Shown here in pieces: positions 8,580 through 17,120 of a DNA stretch of 48,486 nt (positions are counted from its first letter, which is position 1; each line of letters starts with the position of its first letter). Both the position numbers and the translations under genes were made by a program. The DNA is from Chloroflexota bacterium (GTDB lineage: Bacteria > Chloroflexota > JAHJIN01). The notes under the pieces are model-generated. The model was not told where the DNA came from and did not search any database. It saw only the letters and a list, made by a program, of their open reading frames with translations. The stretch spans positions 1-48,486 of the forward strand of contig JAHJIN010000219.1 of the NCBI GenBank assembly GCA_018823415.1. The letters are read 5' to 3'.

Positions 8580-8606
8580 AGCACCGTCCCGTGGGACGGT
8601 GCTTTT
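8580..8606 (+). terminator. rpsT intrinsic terminator
   Basis: AGCACCGTCCC pairs perfectly with GGGACGGTGCT around a minimal loop and runs into TTTT. It lies 85 bases after the rpsT stop and insulates it from the sigma factor gene. Confidence 0.9.
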
Positions 8607-8695
8607 CTCGTTCCAGAATGCCCGGTGAAATGGTGTGAAGGAAATAAAAGCCCTGCGCGTATATTCAGGCGAGCGCGTCCGCCAGAGGAGTTGGC

Positions 8696-9250
8696 ATGGA
8701 TAGCAGCAACGATCTGGCGCTCCGCTGTCAGGCCGGCGACCCGGAAGCGTTTGATCTGCTCTTTGACCAATACAAAGACCTGGTCTATCGTACCGCCGTG
8801 GCGTTGGTCAAACAGCCCGAAGAAGCCGAAGATGTGGTACAAGAGGTGTTTTTGCGCGTACACCGGGCCATGGATCGGTTTGACCCCGAGCGCGGCCGCT
8901 TTACAACCTGGCTGTACCAGATCACGGTCAATTATTGCCGCAGCCGCCTACGTCGTAAGCGCTTTTTTACCATGCCCTGGCAACAGGACCAGCTAGACGA
9001 GCGCGTGCCGGGCGAGCCATTGGTCGAAAAGCAAATCCTGAAAGACGAGTTCCAGCAAATCCTCTGGGAAGAGGTGAATCTGTTGGGCGAAAAACATCGA
9101 CTGGTGGTGGTGATGCATTATTATCTGGAATTGCCGTGCGAGCAAATCGCCGAAATTCTGGGCTGTCGCGTGGGCACGGTATATTCTCGCCTCCATACCG
9201 CCCGCCATCGTTTGCAAGAGCGCCTGGAGCGACAGGGGATAAGCGCATGA
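8696..9250 (+). CDS. ECF-family RNA polymerase sigma factor
   Basis: This 184-residue protein has the two-domain layout of extracytoplasmic-function sigma factors. Region 2 lies at about 15-85 (DLVYRTAVALVKQPEEAEDVVQEVFLRV; FTTWLYQITVNYCRSRLRR). Region 4 lies at about 125-180 (VVMHYYLELPCEQIAEILGCRVGTVYSRLHTARHRL). It would redirect RNA polymerase to a small regulon, possibly including its own operon. The gene overlaps the anti-sigma gene by four bases (ATGA), the usual coupling for a sigma/anti-sigma pair. A GAGG site precedes the ATG. Confidence 0.95.
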   Translation: MDSSNDLALRCQAGDPEAFDLLFDQYKDLVYRTAVALVKQPEEAEDVVQEVFLRVHRAMDRFDPERGRFTTWLYQITVNYCRSRLRRKRFFTMPWQQDQLDERVPGEPLVEKQILKDEFQQILWEEVNLLGEKHRLVVVMHYYLELPCEQIAEILGCRVGTVYSRLHTARHRLQERLERQGISA

Positions 9251-10944
9251 GGAGCGCTATGAATTGCCGACAGGTGCGCGAACGAAAACAAGCGTATGTG
9301 GATGCCAGTCTGCCGGCCGACCAGCAGCAAGCCGTGGCCGAACACCTGGCCCAGTGCTCCGATTGCCTGACGCGCGTGGCCCTGGCCCGGCGCATCCAGC
9401 AACAACTGGGGCCGACGGTGCACCAGGCCCTTGGAGAGGCCCGACTGAGCGCCGCTGCCGAATCGCGCATCCGCGCCCGGTTGTGGGCGGACCTGGACCC
9501 AGACGCCCAGCCGGCGCCCTGGGCGCGCTGGCTGGCCTGGGCTGCCGCCCCGGCCCTAACGTTGATAGCCGTGTTTGTGCTGGTCTGGGTGGCGGCATTT
9601 CTGCTCGGCGGCCCGCTGCCGCCAACCCAACAGGCATTTGTAACGCCTCCGGCGTCACAAACGTCGGTTCTGGCAGCCACGGCGGTGGCCATGCGCCCGG
9701 CCGATACGCCCACGCTGCCGCCATCGCCCACGGCATCAGTGGCAACGACCCAATCGCCGGTCACGGTGGAGCCTACGGCGTCGGCCACGCCAACGGTGCC
9801 CCGGTCGCCGGCACCAACAATCGCTCCCACACAGGCCCCCGGCGCCGCCTCTCCCACCGTGATGGTGACGCAAGCAGCCCCCAGCCCCACGCGCGCGCCA
9901 GACGTGGTCGCGGCCAGCGGCACGCCCACCACCACTGCCGGTGTATCGTGGGCCTACTATCTCAAGGGCGAATCTGTGACTCGCGTGGTCCGACAGGCAG
10001 ACACCATCTGGGCCGGCACGACCCAGGGCCAAGTAGTGCGCCTGGCCGCCAGCGGCGAGATCGTACGCTATGCCCTGCCCAGCGCGAAACTCGCCGCCGT
10101 GACGGGCCTGGTGGTGGATGCGCGGGGCACCGTGTGGGTCGCTACGATGGGTGCCGGCGTGTTTATGCTTAACGTCGATGCCGGGCCGGCGCAGACCCTG
10201 CTCGGCGCTGGCCTGTCCTCCAATGACATCAGCGCCCTGACAGTGGACACCACAGGAACCGTATGGTGTGGCACAGACGCCACCGTGAACCGGCTGATCC
10301 TGCAGAACGCCGGCGCGCGAGCCGGGACCACTCCTATCACCATCACCCAGGGCAGCTATAACTGGCAAACCTTTGTGGTGCCGGTGCCCCGAGTCAGCCC
10401 ACCGGCCCATCAGGTCACGACCCTGGTGGCCGAGGGCGCCGGTACACTCTGGGTGGGCGTGCAAGGCAGTTACCGCTCCAAAGAGAACGCCTATCTTGAC
10501 GGTGGCCTCTATCGCCTGCAAATCGGCCAGTCCTCCACCTGGGAACAAGTCCTGTACGCCAACGAGGTGGGGATCGCCCAGTCTGTCTATATCGAGCCAA
10601 ATGGCCGCAAATGGGTCGCCACCAGCCCAACCGGAGACCCCGGCAGCCCGCAGGCCCAAGGTGGCGGCGTCGTGGTCTGGGGTGACCAGGAATGGCGGTT
10701 TTACGAGGCGTCTAGTGTGGGCATGCCGTCACGGTACGTCACCGACGTGGCGGTAGATGCTCGCGGGCGCACCTGGATCGCCACCGATCGAGGGCTAGCC
10801 GTCTATACTGGCCCACAGGTCGCGCTGTACCAGGAAGACAACTCGGGATTGCCATCCAATCGCGTGCAGGCCGTGGCATTGGACCCGGATGGTGGGGCCT
10901 GGCTGGCAACCGATGTGGGCCTGTGTCACCTGATCCAACCCTAA
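9247..10944 (+). CDS. Zinc-finger anti-sigma factor with extracytoplasmic beta-propeller sensor
   Basis: The 565-residue protein starts at the ATG overlapping the sigma stop. A zf-HC2 anti-sigma domain lies at the N-terminus: Cys at residue 7, then HLAQCSDC giving the H-x3-C-x2-C ligands near 37-44. One membrane helix follows (about 97-122), then a long Thr/Pro/Ala-rich stalk to about 240. The C-terminal half contains several repeats of the two-component-regulator propeller type (DTIWAGTTQGQVVRL, GTVWVATMGAGVFML, GTVWCGTDATVNRL, GRTWIATDRGLAVY, GGAWLATDVGLCHL). The cytoplasmic domain should hold the ECF sigma factor; the propeller outside would sense a ligand or the envelope. Fusion of an anti-sigma domain to a complete propeller is uncommon. 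I infer ligand-controlled release rather than simple proteolysis. Confidence 0.88.
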   Translation: MRSAMNCRQVRERKQAYVDASLPADQQQAVAEHLAQCSDCLTRVALARRIQQQLGPTVHQALGEARLSAAAESRIRARLWADLDPDAQPAPWARWLAWAAAPALTLIAVFVLVWVAAFLLGGPLPPTQQAFVTPPASQTSVLAATAVAMRPADTPTLPPSPTASVATTQSPVTVEPTASATPTVPRSPAPTIAPTQAPGAASPTVMVTQAAPSPTRAPDVVAASGTPTTTAGVSWAYYLKGESVTRVVRQADTIWAGTTQGQVVRLAASGEIVRYALPSAKLAAVTGLVVDARGTVWVATMGAGVFMLNVDAGPAQTLLGAGLSSNDISALTVDTTGTVWCGTDATVNRLILQNAGARAGTTPITITQGSYNWQTFVVPVPRVSPPAHQVTTLVAEGAGTLWVGVQGSYRSKENAYLDGGLYRLQIGQSSTWEQVLYANEVGIAQSVYIEPNGRKWVATSPTGDPGSPQAQGGGVVVWGDQEWRFYEASSVGMPSRYVTDVAVDARGRTWIATDRGLAVYTGPQVALYQEDNSGLPSNRVQAVALDPDGGAWLATDVGLCHLIQP

Positions 10945-10973
10945 TCAGGTTGAATCATCAGCGAGGGAGCCCT

Positions 10974-11081
10974 ATGGAAGAGAGCTTTTACAAACTATCC
11001 ATCGTCCTGTCGGTACTGATCATCGTTGCCCTGGTGGGGTTGTGGGCTTTGCTGGACCCCACCTTGTTCCCGCCGCTCTAG
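10974..11081 (+). CDS. 35-aa single-pass membrane microprotein
   Basis: A short open frame (MEESFYKLSIVLSVLIIVAL and 15 more residues ending LFPPL) starts 30 bases after the anti-sigma gene, behind an AGGGAG site six bases upstream of its ATG. It is almost wholly one membrane helix with an acidic N-terminus, so probably N-in. I know no family for it. Its position at the end of the sigma/anti-sigma operon suggests a membrane partner of the anti-sigma factor, but that is inference. Such small frames are often left unannotated. Confidence 0.6.
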   Translation: MEESFYKLSIVLSVLIIVALVGLWALLDPTLFPPL

Positions 11082-11110
11082 CCGTACCGGCCGAAACCAA
11101 AAGTTCGTCA

Positions 11111-11185
11111 GGCAGGATTTACCCAGTCCAGCCGGGGCAGGGCAGAATTCACACGATTTTTCTTGCCATCCTGTAAATCCTGTCC
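11111..11185. repeat. Inverted-repeat element with GGATTTAC arms
   Basis: GGCAGGATTTAC at the left and GTAAATCCTGTCC at the right form imperfect inverted arms about 50 bases apart, in the 313-base gap between the microprotein and the glycosyltransferase gene. The motif resembles dispersed intergenic repeats common in environmental genomes. No coding sequence is seen in the gap. Confidence 0.45.
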
Positions 11186-11277
11186 AGTAGACGGTCGCCA
11201 TTATCTACCACTTCCTCCTCAACCGGGCCGATAATGGCCCAATCCCGACGTGCCTGGCTCCCCCGGGGGCCAGGCAT

Positions 11278-11305
11278 TGTCTTTTCTGATGGCCCATGCT
11301 ATAAT
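11278..11305 (+). promoter_or_regulatory. Extended -10 promoter for the glycosyltransferase operon
   Basis: TGCTATAAT is a perfect extended -10 element, with a moderate TTGTCT -35 box 16 bases upstream. Transcription would start near 11312, about 80 bases before the ATG at 11395. Confidence 0.65.
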
Positions 11306-11394
11306 TGGCCTCGAGATCCAGAAATACAATACGCGGCCCGCTGGCACGCCACCGGCCGCACCTTGCAGGTTGACACTTGGCCAAACCAACGAGT

Positions 11395-12618
11395 ATGGCT
11401 CGGAAACGAACGTACCGTATCCTCAAAGTCGTGCCCACTTCTTTTTTTGCCGACTATGGATGCCATGTGCGCATCCTGGAAGAGGCACGCATCCTCCAGG
11501 CATTGGGGCATCAGGTCACGATCTGCACCTATAACAATGGCACCGACCCGGACGCATTGACGATCCGCCGCACCATGCACCTGCCATTCCAAAAAGACGT
11601 CAACATTGGTTCCTCCTGGCAAAAGATCGTCATGGATGCGCTGCTCTTTTTCACCACACTGCGCGCAGTATGGACGGTGCGGCCCGATGTGATCCACGCG
11701 CACTTGCACGAAGGCGCGCTCCTGGGGTGGGCCACCGGGTCAACCCGGCGCGTGCCCCTGGTGTTTGATTTCCAGGGCAGTCTGGTCAGCGAGATGGTAG
11801 ACCACCATTTCTTGCGGCGTGACGGGGCCTTTTTTGGCCCGGTCCAACGGCTGGAGCGCTGGATCGATGGTTTGCCCCGGGCCATTATCACCAGCACCCA
11901 ACACGCCGCCGATCTGCTCGTGCGCGAATTTGCCTGCCCCAACGAGCGCATTCATGTGATCCAGGACCGGGTCAACGCCAACACGTTTCGACCGCGTTGG
12001 CAAACCGATCAGCAGGCCAACGTCGAGACGCTCAAGGCGGAGCTGGGCATTCCCCGGGACCGCCAGGTCATCGTCTACCTGGGCCTGCTGGCCGAGTATC
12101 AAGGTATCTCGCTGCTGCTGCATGCAGCGCACCAACTGGTCGTCCAGCAACACCGCTCGGACTTGCACTTTGTCATCATGGGCTACCCGGCCGAGGACTA
12201 TTATCGCCGGGTGGCCGACCAGATGGGGTTGACGGCCTACACCACCTTTACCGGCCGTGTGCCGTATCCGCAGGCCTCGCGCTACCTGGCTCTGGGCGAC
12301 CTGGCCGTGTCGCCCAAGGTATCGGACACGGAGGGCAGCGGCAAGCTGCTGAACTATATGGCGATGGGGCTACCTACCGTGGCCTTTGACACCCCGGTCA
12401 GCCGCGAGTTTCTGGGCGAGCACGGCTCATACGCCGAGATCGGCAACCCGGCAGCCCTGGCCGCGGCTATTGCCGAGGTGATAGACCATGCAGAGGCGGC
12501 ACAGGCACAGGCCCATGCGCTGCGCGAGCGGGCCGAGCGCGACTATGCCTGGGCCGAAGCCGGGCGCCAGATTGTGCAGGTCTACGACCAGGTCTGCGCG
12601 CAGGCCCGCGCGCAATGA
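11395..12618 (+). CDS. GT4-like glycosyltransferase
   Basis: This 407-residue protein has a GT-B fold layout. The N-terminal acceptor domain carries YGCHVRILEEARILQALGHQV near residue 18 and RPDVIHAHLHEGAL near 97. The C-terminal nucleotide-sugar domain has IVYLGLLAEYQGISLLLHA near 225 and VSPKVSDTEGSGKLLNYMAMGLP near 305. The ESEGxGKLL-like Glu-containing loop is where GT4 enzymes grip the sugar nucleotide. It probably transfers a sugar to a lipid or polysaccharide at the membrane; donor and acceptor cannot be read from sequence. I prefer the ATG at 11395 over an upstream TTG because the protein then starts just before the first strand. It is followed by a second glycosyltransferase. Confidence 0.87.
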   Translation: MARKRTYRILKVVPTSFFADYGCHVRILEEARILQALGHQVTICTYNNGTDPDALTIRRTMHLPFQKDVNIGSSWQKIVMDALLFFTTLRAVWTVRPDVIHAHLHEGALLGWATGSTRRVPLVFDFQGSLVSEMVDHHFLRRDGAFFGPVQRLERWIDGLPRAIITSTQHAADLLVREFACPNERIHVIQDRVNANTFRPRWQTDQQANVETLKAELGIPRDRQVIVYLGLLAEYQGISLLLHAAHQLVVQQHRSDLHFVIMGYPAEDYYRRVADQMGLTAYTTFTGRVPYPQASRYLALGDLAVSPKVSDTEGSGKLLNYMAMGLPTVAFDTPVSREFLGEHGSYAEIGNPAALAAAIAEVIDHAEAAQAQAHALRERAERDYAWAEAGRQIVQVYDQVCAQARAQ

Positions 12619-12648
12619 ACCAAAATCGCCGAATCACGGTATACTAGA

Positions 12649-13842
12649 GTGCGTATCGCGTTTGTGGGCACGTTTGGCATGCGCCCCAAGGCCACCATGA
12701 GCGGCCGGGCCTTGCCGCTGGCGCAGGCGTTGGCGCGCCGGAGCCACCAGACCATGCTGGCTGTCCCCCCGTGGGACTGGCCGGCTGACGCCGACCACAC
12801 CGAGGACCGCGACGGTGTGCCGGTAACGCACATCGCACTGCCCCGATCCATCCCGCTATGGCGCGACGCGCTCATCACCGTGCGCTTGTGGCGTGCAGTG
12901 CGGGCCTGGCAGCCAGATGTGGTCCACTGCTGCAAACCCAAAGGCTATGGCGGCCTGGTGCTGGGAGCCTATTGGCTGGCCCGTGCGTTAGGCCTCACGC
13001 ACGCGCGGCTGGTGGTGGATACCGACGATTGGGAAGGTCCGGGCGGCTGGAACGAGCGCGGCTCGTACACGCTGGCGCAACGACTGGTCTTTCGCTGGCA
13101 AGAGCCGTGGCTGCTGCGCCACGCCGACGCGGTGACGGTCGCCAGCTGGGCCCTGGCCGAGATGAACGAGGCTCTGGGCGTGCCGGCCGGGCGCATTCAC
13201 TACCTGCCCAACGGCATCGACCACCCGGCGCGGTGGGCCGCCGACGGTACAGCCATCCGCCAGCGATATGGCCTGGGCAACACGCCGGTAGTGCTTTTGT
13301 ATACCCGCTTTTTCGAATTTGACCCGGCGCGAGCGGTGGACGTGTTCGCGCGGGTGGCGCTGGCGGTGCCGGGCGTGCGGTTGCTGGTGGTGGGCCAGGG
13401 GTTGGCCGGCGAGGACCGAGCCTTTGCCCGGCAAGTACAGGCACGCGGCCTGACGGATCGGGTAGTGATGGCCGGCTGGGATGACGCCGTTGCCACTCAA
13501 CTGCCCGCGTACCTGGCGGCGGGCGACGTGGCCGTTTATCTCATGGACGACACGTTGCTAAACCGTGCCAAATGCCCGCTCAAGCTGGTCGAGTTGCTGG
13601 CCGCCGGCCGGCCGGTGGTCGCCGAGCGCGTGGGCCAAACGGACGCCTATATCGTCAGCGGTGAGAGCGGCCTGCTGGTGCCCTGTGGCGACGTGGCAGC
13701 TCTGGCCCAGGCCGTGACCGACCTGCTTAACGACCCCGCCAGACGCCAGCGCATGGGCGCGGCCGCGCAACAGCGCATCGAGGAACATTTCACCTGGGAC
13801 AAACTGGCCCCGGTGGCAGAACAAGCGTATCATTCAGCATAA
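12649..13842 (+). CDS. GT4-like glycosyltransferase, possibly leaderless
   Basis: This 397-residue GT-B protein begins [20 protein letters not shown], the usual first strand and glycine turn of GT4 enzymes. It has [13 protein letters not shown] near residue 87, the LPNGIDH hinge near 185, [12 protein letters not shown] near 245 and [22 protein letters not shown] near 305 in the donor-binding domain. The GTG start has no ribosome-binding site. A TATACT box ends four bases before it (12640-12645), which would place the transcript start at or beside the GTG, so a leaderless message is plausible in addition to readthrough from the upstream glycosyltransferase 30 bases away. The sugar specificity is unknown. 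Confidence 0.86.
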   Translation: MRIAFVGTFGMRPKATMSGRALPLAQALARRSHQTMLAVPPWDWPADADHTEDRDGVPVTHIALPRSIPLWRDALITVRLWRAVRAWQPDVVHCCKPKGYGGLVLGAYWLARALGLTHARLVVDTDDWEGPGGWNERGSYTLAQRLVFRWQEPWLLRHADAVTVASWALAEMNEALGVPAGRIHYLPNGIDHPARWAADGTAIRQRYGLGNTPVVLLYTRFFEFDPARAVDVFARVALAVPGVRLLVVGQGLAGEDRAFARQVQARGLTDRVVMAGWDDAVATQLPAYLAAGDVAVYLMDDTLLNRAKCPLKLVELLAAGRPVVAERVGQTDAYIVSGESGLLVPCGDVAALAQAVTDLLNDPARRQRMGAAAQQRIEEHFTWDKLAPVAEQAYHSA

Positions 13843-13852
13843 GGAGAACAAG

Positions 13853-14803
13853 GTGGCACACGTACAACAGGTTGCAGATCGTATCGGCGCCAATGTAAAC
13901 AAGGTCATTGTAGGCAAAACCTGGGAGGTCAAACTCGCGCTTATTGCCTTGATCTGCCAGGGACACATTCTTATCGAGGACATTCCCGGCGTGGGCAAGA
14001 CCATGCTGGCCAAGAGCATCGCCAAGAGCGTGGGCTGCTCGTTCCGCCGCATCCAGTTCACGCCCGACATGCTCCCGTCAGACGTGACCGGCGTGAGCGT
14101 GTTCAATCAGAAAACAAGCGAGTTCGAGTTCCGGCCCGGGCCAGTGATCGCGCAGATTGTCCTCACTGACGAGATCAACCGTGCCACCCCCAAGACCCAG
14201 TCGGCGTTGCTGGAGGCAATGGAAGAACGACAGATCACCGTAGACGGAGTGACGTATCCCATGCCCCGGCCGTTCCAGGTGCTCGCCACCCAGAACCCCA
14301 TCGAATACGAGGGCACGTTCCCGCTGCCCGAGGCCCAACTCGACCGTTTTCTCATGCGTATCAGCCTGGGCTATCCCACCAAAGCCGACGAGATCACCAT
14401 CATGGACGCCCAGCGCAAGGTCCATCCCATCGACATGCTGGAACAAGTGATCAGCGCCGAAGAGTTGATGCAGATCCAGGATGAGGTCAGGGACATATTC
14501 ATCGACGACCAGATCAAGACGTACATTGTCGATCTGGTGGATGCCACGCGCCATCACGGCGACGTATACCTGGGGGCCAGCCCGCGCGGCAGCCTGGCGC
14601 TCTACAAGACCGGGCAGGCGTTGGCGGCTATCGAGGGGCGGGATTACGTGATCCCTGACGACATCAAGGCCCTGGCCGAGATGACACTGGCGCACCGGCT
14701 CATCGTAAGCCCGTCGGCGCGCCTCAAGAGCGTGGATAGTCGGACGGTGGTGGGAGAGATCCTGGATACGGTGCCGGTGCCGGGGTCCAAAGGCCGGCGA
14801 TAA
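13853..14803 (+). CDS. MoxR-family AAA+ ATPase (copy 1)
   Basis: The 316-residue protein shows the MoxR pattern: Walker [15 protein letters not shown] near residue 45, [16 protein letters not shown], Walker [21 protein letters not shown] near 105, sensor 1 [23 protein letters not shown], and a C-terminal lid with SPRGSLAL. MoxR ATPases act as chaperones that mature or assemble partner complexes, often with DUF58 or VWA proteins. Here no such partner is adjacent, unlike the second copy at 21.5 kb. It starts at GTG behind TAAGGAG that overlaps the end of the glycosyltransferase gene, so it belongs to that transcript. A strong terminator follows. Confidence 0.94.
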   Translation: MAHVQQVADRIGANVNKVIVGKTWEVKLALIALICQGHILIEDIPGVGKTMLAKSIAKSVGCSFRRIQFTPDMLPSDVTGVSVFNQKTSEFEFRPGPVIAQIVLTDEINRATPKTQSALLEAMEERQITVDGVTYPMPRPFQVLATQNPIEYEGTFPLPEAQLDRFLMRISLGYPTKADEITIMDAQRKVHPIDMLEQVISAEELMQIQDEVRDIFIDDQIKTYIVDLVDATRHHGDVYLGASPRGSLALYKTGQALAAIEGRDYVIPDDIKALAEMTLAHRLIVSPSARLKSVDSRTVVGEILDTVPVPGSKGRR

Positions 14804-14820
14804 CCCAATCCCAGTTTGCC

Positions 14821-14860
14821 AACCCCCCGTTTTCACCAGAAAACGGGGGGTTTTCTATTT
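14821..14860 (+). terminator. Intrinsic terminator after moxR copy 1
   Basis: AACCCCCCGTTTTC and GAAAACGGGGGGTT form a perfect stem with a four-base loop, followed by TTTTCTATTT. It separates this forward operon from the convergent queD, whose stop codon lies within the T-rich tail. Confidence 0.92.
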
Positions 14861-15217
14861 CGAGTAGGTCACCCAGGCGTCGGGCGATTCGTAGGCGGTG
14901 ATGTGGGCGACCCGGACGCCCGGCAACGCCGCCGCCACGCGCTCATAGATAACCCGGGCAATGTTTTCAGACGTGGCATTGATCGCATCAAACGGTGACG
15001 TGTCATTCAGGCACACGTGGTCAAAGCCGATCAAAACATCGTCTACCACGCGCTTGAGTTCGGTAAAGTCAAAGGCCAGCTCGGTCTCGTTCAGTTCATC
15101 CACGTTCACCGCCACCACGATCTGCCAGCGATGGCCGTGCAGGTTCTCGCATTTGCCGCCATAGTTGCGCAAATAATGGGCCGCGTCAAAGTGGCGCTGG
15201 ATACAGACCTGGTACAT
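14855..15217 (-). CDS. queD: 6-carboxy-5,6,7,8-tetrahydropterin synthase (QueD)
   Basis: This 120-residue T-fold enzyme converts dihydroneopterin triphosphate to 6-carboxytetrahydropterin in queuosine/7-deazaguanine synthesis. The zinc ligands and catalytic Cys are visible: FDAAHYL near residue 13, and CENLHGHRW, where C-x3-HGH is the QueD/PTPS signature. The closing TAYESPDAWVTY carries the pterin-anchoring Glu. The start ATG at 15217 is preceded by GAGGAAAAC, and the upstream extension in the same frame lacks family sequence. No other queuosine gene is nearby, so pathway membership rests on family resemblance alone. Confidence 0.9.
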   Translation of the reverse strand: MYQVCIQRHFDAAHYLRNYGGKCENLHGHRWQIVVAVNVDELNETELAFDFTELKRVVDDVLIGFDHVCLNDTSPFDAINATSENIARVIYERVAAALPGVRVAHITAYESPDAWVTYSK

Positions 15218-15274
15218 GAGTGTTTTCCTCGACAATAAGCTTGTGGTGCCCATCGACCATAGAATCAGCAAGAG

Positions 15275-15988
15275 CTAGCGTGCCGGCCCGCCATAGGCCA
15301 GAATGCGGCCACAGTGAGGACACAGGCTTACCACGGCATCGGCGCGGACCTTTTGGACCTCGCCAGAAGGGAGGCTGATGCGACAGCCGCTACACACGGT
15401 ACCCTGCAACAATACCACGGCCACACCGCCCTTTTTGCCCCGTAGAGAATTGTACTTGGCCAGTCCAGCGGCGTCCAGGCGCCCGGCCTGGGCCGCGCGT
15501 TCAACCTGGAGGGCGGCGAGCGCCTCTTGCAAGCCCTGGCGTTCCGTCTGAAGGGCCTGTTGCTCATCAGCCCAGGCCTGTTCCGCATTTTGCCATTCTG
15601 TGCGCCGGGCGCCGGCGTGCTCGCCCAGTTCTTCCGCGTTCATCATAGCTTCCAGGACCCGGTCTTGCAGTTCGCCGCGCCGGTTGCGGAGGTGCTCGCT
15701 GTCTCGGCGCAGGTCCTCTAGCTCTTTGGGGTTGCGCACCGAGCCGCTGTACATGGTCTGCTCTACCTGATTCAGCTTGCGCTTGACCTGGTCCAGCTCC
15801 CACTCCTGGTCGCGCTGCCGAGACTGGGCCTCGTTCAGCGCGTGTTGCGCAGCCTCGGATTCGGCCTGCATGGCGTCCACGGTTTCACGCTGACCAATGA
15901 GGACCTCGATCTGGGCCACACGTGCGGTCTTGGCGTCGATGTCGGAATCTAGTTGCTGGAGGCGGTAGTACGCTTTGGACTTGCTCAT
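15275..15988 (-). CDS. Coiled-coil protein with C4-type zinc ribbon
   Basis: This 237-residue protein is a long antiparallel coiled coil (about residues 5-175, rich in Gln/Glu/Arg heptads). It ends in a zinc ribbon with CSGCRISLP and CPHCGRILAY, i.e. CxxC...CxxC. This is the C4-type zinc-ribbon family (DUF164, structurally like chlamydial CT398), found next to NIF3-like genes in many bacteria. A nucleic-acid-linked role is suspected for the family, and the CT398 relative binds sigma-54 and type III secretion parts. The ATG at 15988 follows AAAGGAG. It lies 16 bases after the nif3-like gene, so the two form an operon. Confidence 0.88.
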   Translation of the reverse strand: MSKSKAYYRLQQLDSDIDAKTARVAQIEVLIGQRETVDAMQAESEAAQHALNEAQSRQRDQEWELDQVKRKLNQVEQTMYSGSVRNPKELEDLRRDSEHLRNRRGELQDRVLEAMMNAEELGEHAGARRTEWQNAEQAWADEQQALQTERQGLQEALAALQVERAAQAGRLDAAGLAKYNSLRGKKGGVAVVLLQGTVCSGCRISLPSGEVQKVRADAVVSLCPHCGRILAYGGPAR

Positions 15989-16004
15989 GGCTGGCTCCTT
16001 TGCG

Positions 16005-17075
16005 CTAGGCGGTGACAAAAGGCGCGGTGTCTAGCTGGGATTCGTACACCGGCACGTCAGCCCGAAACCGTAGCCACGCGGCCAGTCGGGCTACCACCGG
16101 ACGCTCGGTGTAGAAGTGCCCGGCCTCGATGACGGTCAGTCCGAGCAGTTGGGCGTCCTGGGCGTGGTGATAGCCGCATTCGCCGGTGACATACAGCGCG
16201 GCAGCACGGGCGGCATCGGGGACATAGCTACCGCCGCTGCCGCCGCACACGGTGATGGTGCGGTACGCATCAGGACCCGCCGCGTCGGGGCCCGGCATGC
16301 CGGGTACCACACGCACGTGCGCCGCGCCCAGGCGCTCGCGCACCCGGTCCACCAGCTCGGCCCTGGTCAGGGACACAGGCAGCTCACCCACCGCGCCCCA
16401 GCCCACAACGCCCCGGTGGTGCGCCAGTGGCGTCAGATGCACGGGCACCGCCGGTCCCAGGCCGGCCAGGGCAGCGCGCACGGCGGTCAGACGGTCGGCC
16501 GACACAATGCCCACAAAGGCCGTCTCTTCCAGGAACGACGAGCCGGCATAGCCATTCGCTGGCAGTTCCCAGAACCGCGCCCCCTGATCGCCCACGGTAC
16601 CCAGACCCGCCGCACGCAAGCGGTCCTGGACCATGTCAGTCAATGCCTCTGGGACCCAGGCTTCCAGCCGGTAAGCGCCTTGCGCCAGGGGCACCAACGG
16701 GCGCAGGCTGGCCGGGTCCAGACCCAGGGCATGAGCCAGCGCGCCGTTCACGCCATCCAACACGCAGTCCAGGTTGGTATGCGCGCTCCACAGGCCCATG
16801 TCCTGCCGCACGAGCCGGGCCACGCGCCGGCCCACCGGTGACATGGGGTCCAGCGCCCGGAGCGGCTGGAACAAGAGCGGGTGATGGGTGATGATGAGGT
16901 TACAGTTGCGATCCTGGGCCTCCTGGATAACGGTCTCGGCCGGGTCCAGGGCCACCAGAACGCCGCGCACCGGGGCCTGGGGGTCGCCCACCTGCCAGCC
17001 CACATGATCCCAACTGGCCGCCAGGTCCAGCGGTGCGCGCTCCTGGATGATTTGTACCACGTCTTGGGCTTGCAT
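16005..17075 (-). CDS. NIF3/YqfO-family dinuclear-metal protein
   Basis: This 356-residue member of the NIF3 family has the first metal site in LIITHHPLLFQPLRAL near residue 60 and ahead of it WDHVGWQVGD. The second site sits at the C-terminus in ECGYHHAQDAQLLGLTVIEAGHFYTE. The length, about 100 residues over the short form, reflects the YqfO-type middle domain (GTVGDQGARFWELPANGYAGS). Older annotation calls this family GTP cyclohydrolase I type 2; the cellular role is unsettled. AGGTG precedes the ATG. It is followed by the zinc-ribbon protein, the conserved pairing for this family. Confidence 0.93.
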   Translation of the reverse strand: MQAQDVVQIIQERAPLDLAASWDHVGWQVGDPQAPVRGVLVALDPAETVIQEAQDRNCNLIITHHPLLFQPLRALDPMSPVGRRVARLVRQDMGLWSAHTNLDCVLDGVNGALAHALGLDPASLRPLVPLAQGAYRLEAWVPEALTDMVQDRLRAAGLGTVGDQGARFWELPANGYAGSSFLEETAFVGIVSADRLTAVRAALAGLGPAVPVHLTPLAHHRGVVGWGAVGELPVSLTRAELVDRVRERLGAAHVRVVPGMPGPDAAGPDAYRTITVCGGSGGSYVPDAARAAALYVTGECGYHHAQDAQLLGLTVIEAGHFYTERPVVARLAAWLRFRADVPVYESQLDTAPFVTA

Positions 17076-17090
17076 GGCACCTCCAGAATC

Positions 17091-17119
17091 AAAAAACCCC
17101 CCACGCGAGGGCGTGGGGG
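17091..17119 (-). terminator. Intrinsic terminator of the HNH gene
   Basis: On the reverse strand CCCCCACGC pairs with GCGTGGGGG around a four-base loop and is followed by a run of six or more T. It begins two bases after the HNH stop codon and isolates that gene from the nif3-like operon. Confidence 0.92.
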
Positions 17120-17120
17120 A

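Noticed and set aside
8637..8665. ECF-type promoter (GGAAAT ... CGTAT) before the sigma gene
   Set aside because: The spacing between the two boxes is about 11-12 bases, too short for an ECF promoter, so autoregulation could not be supported.
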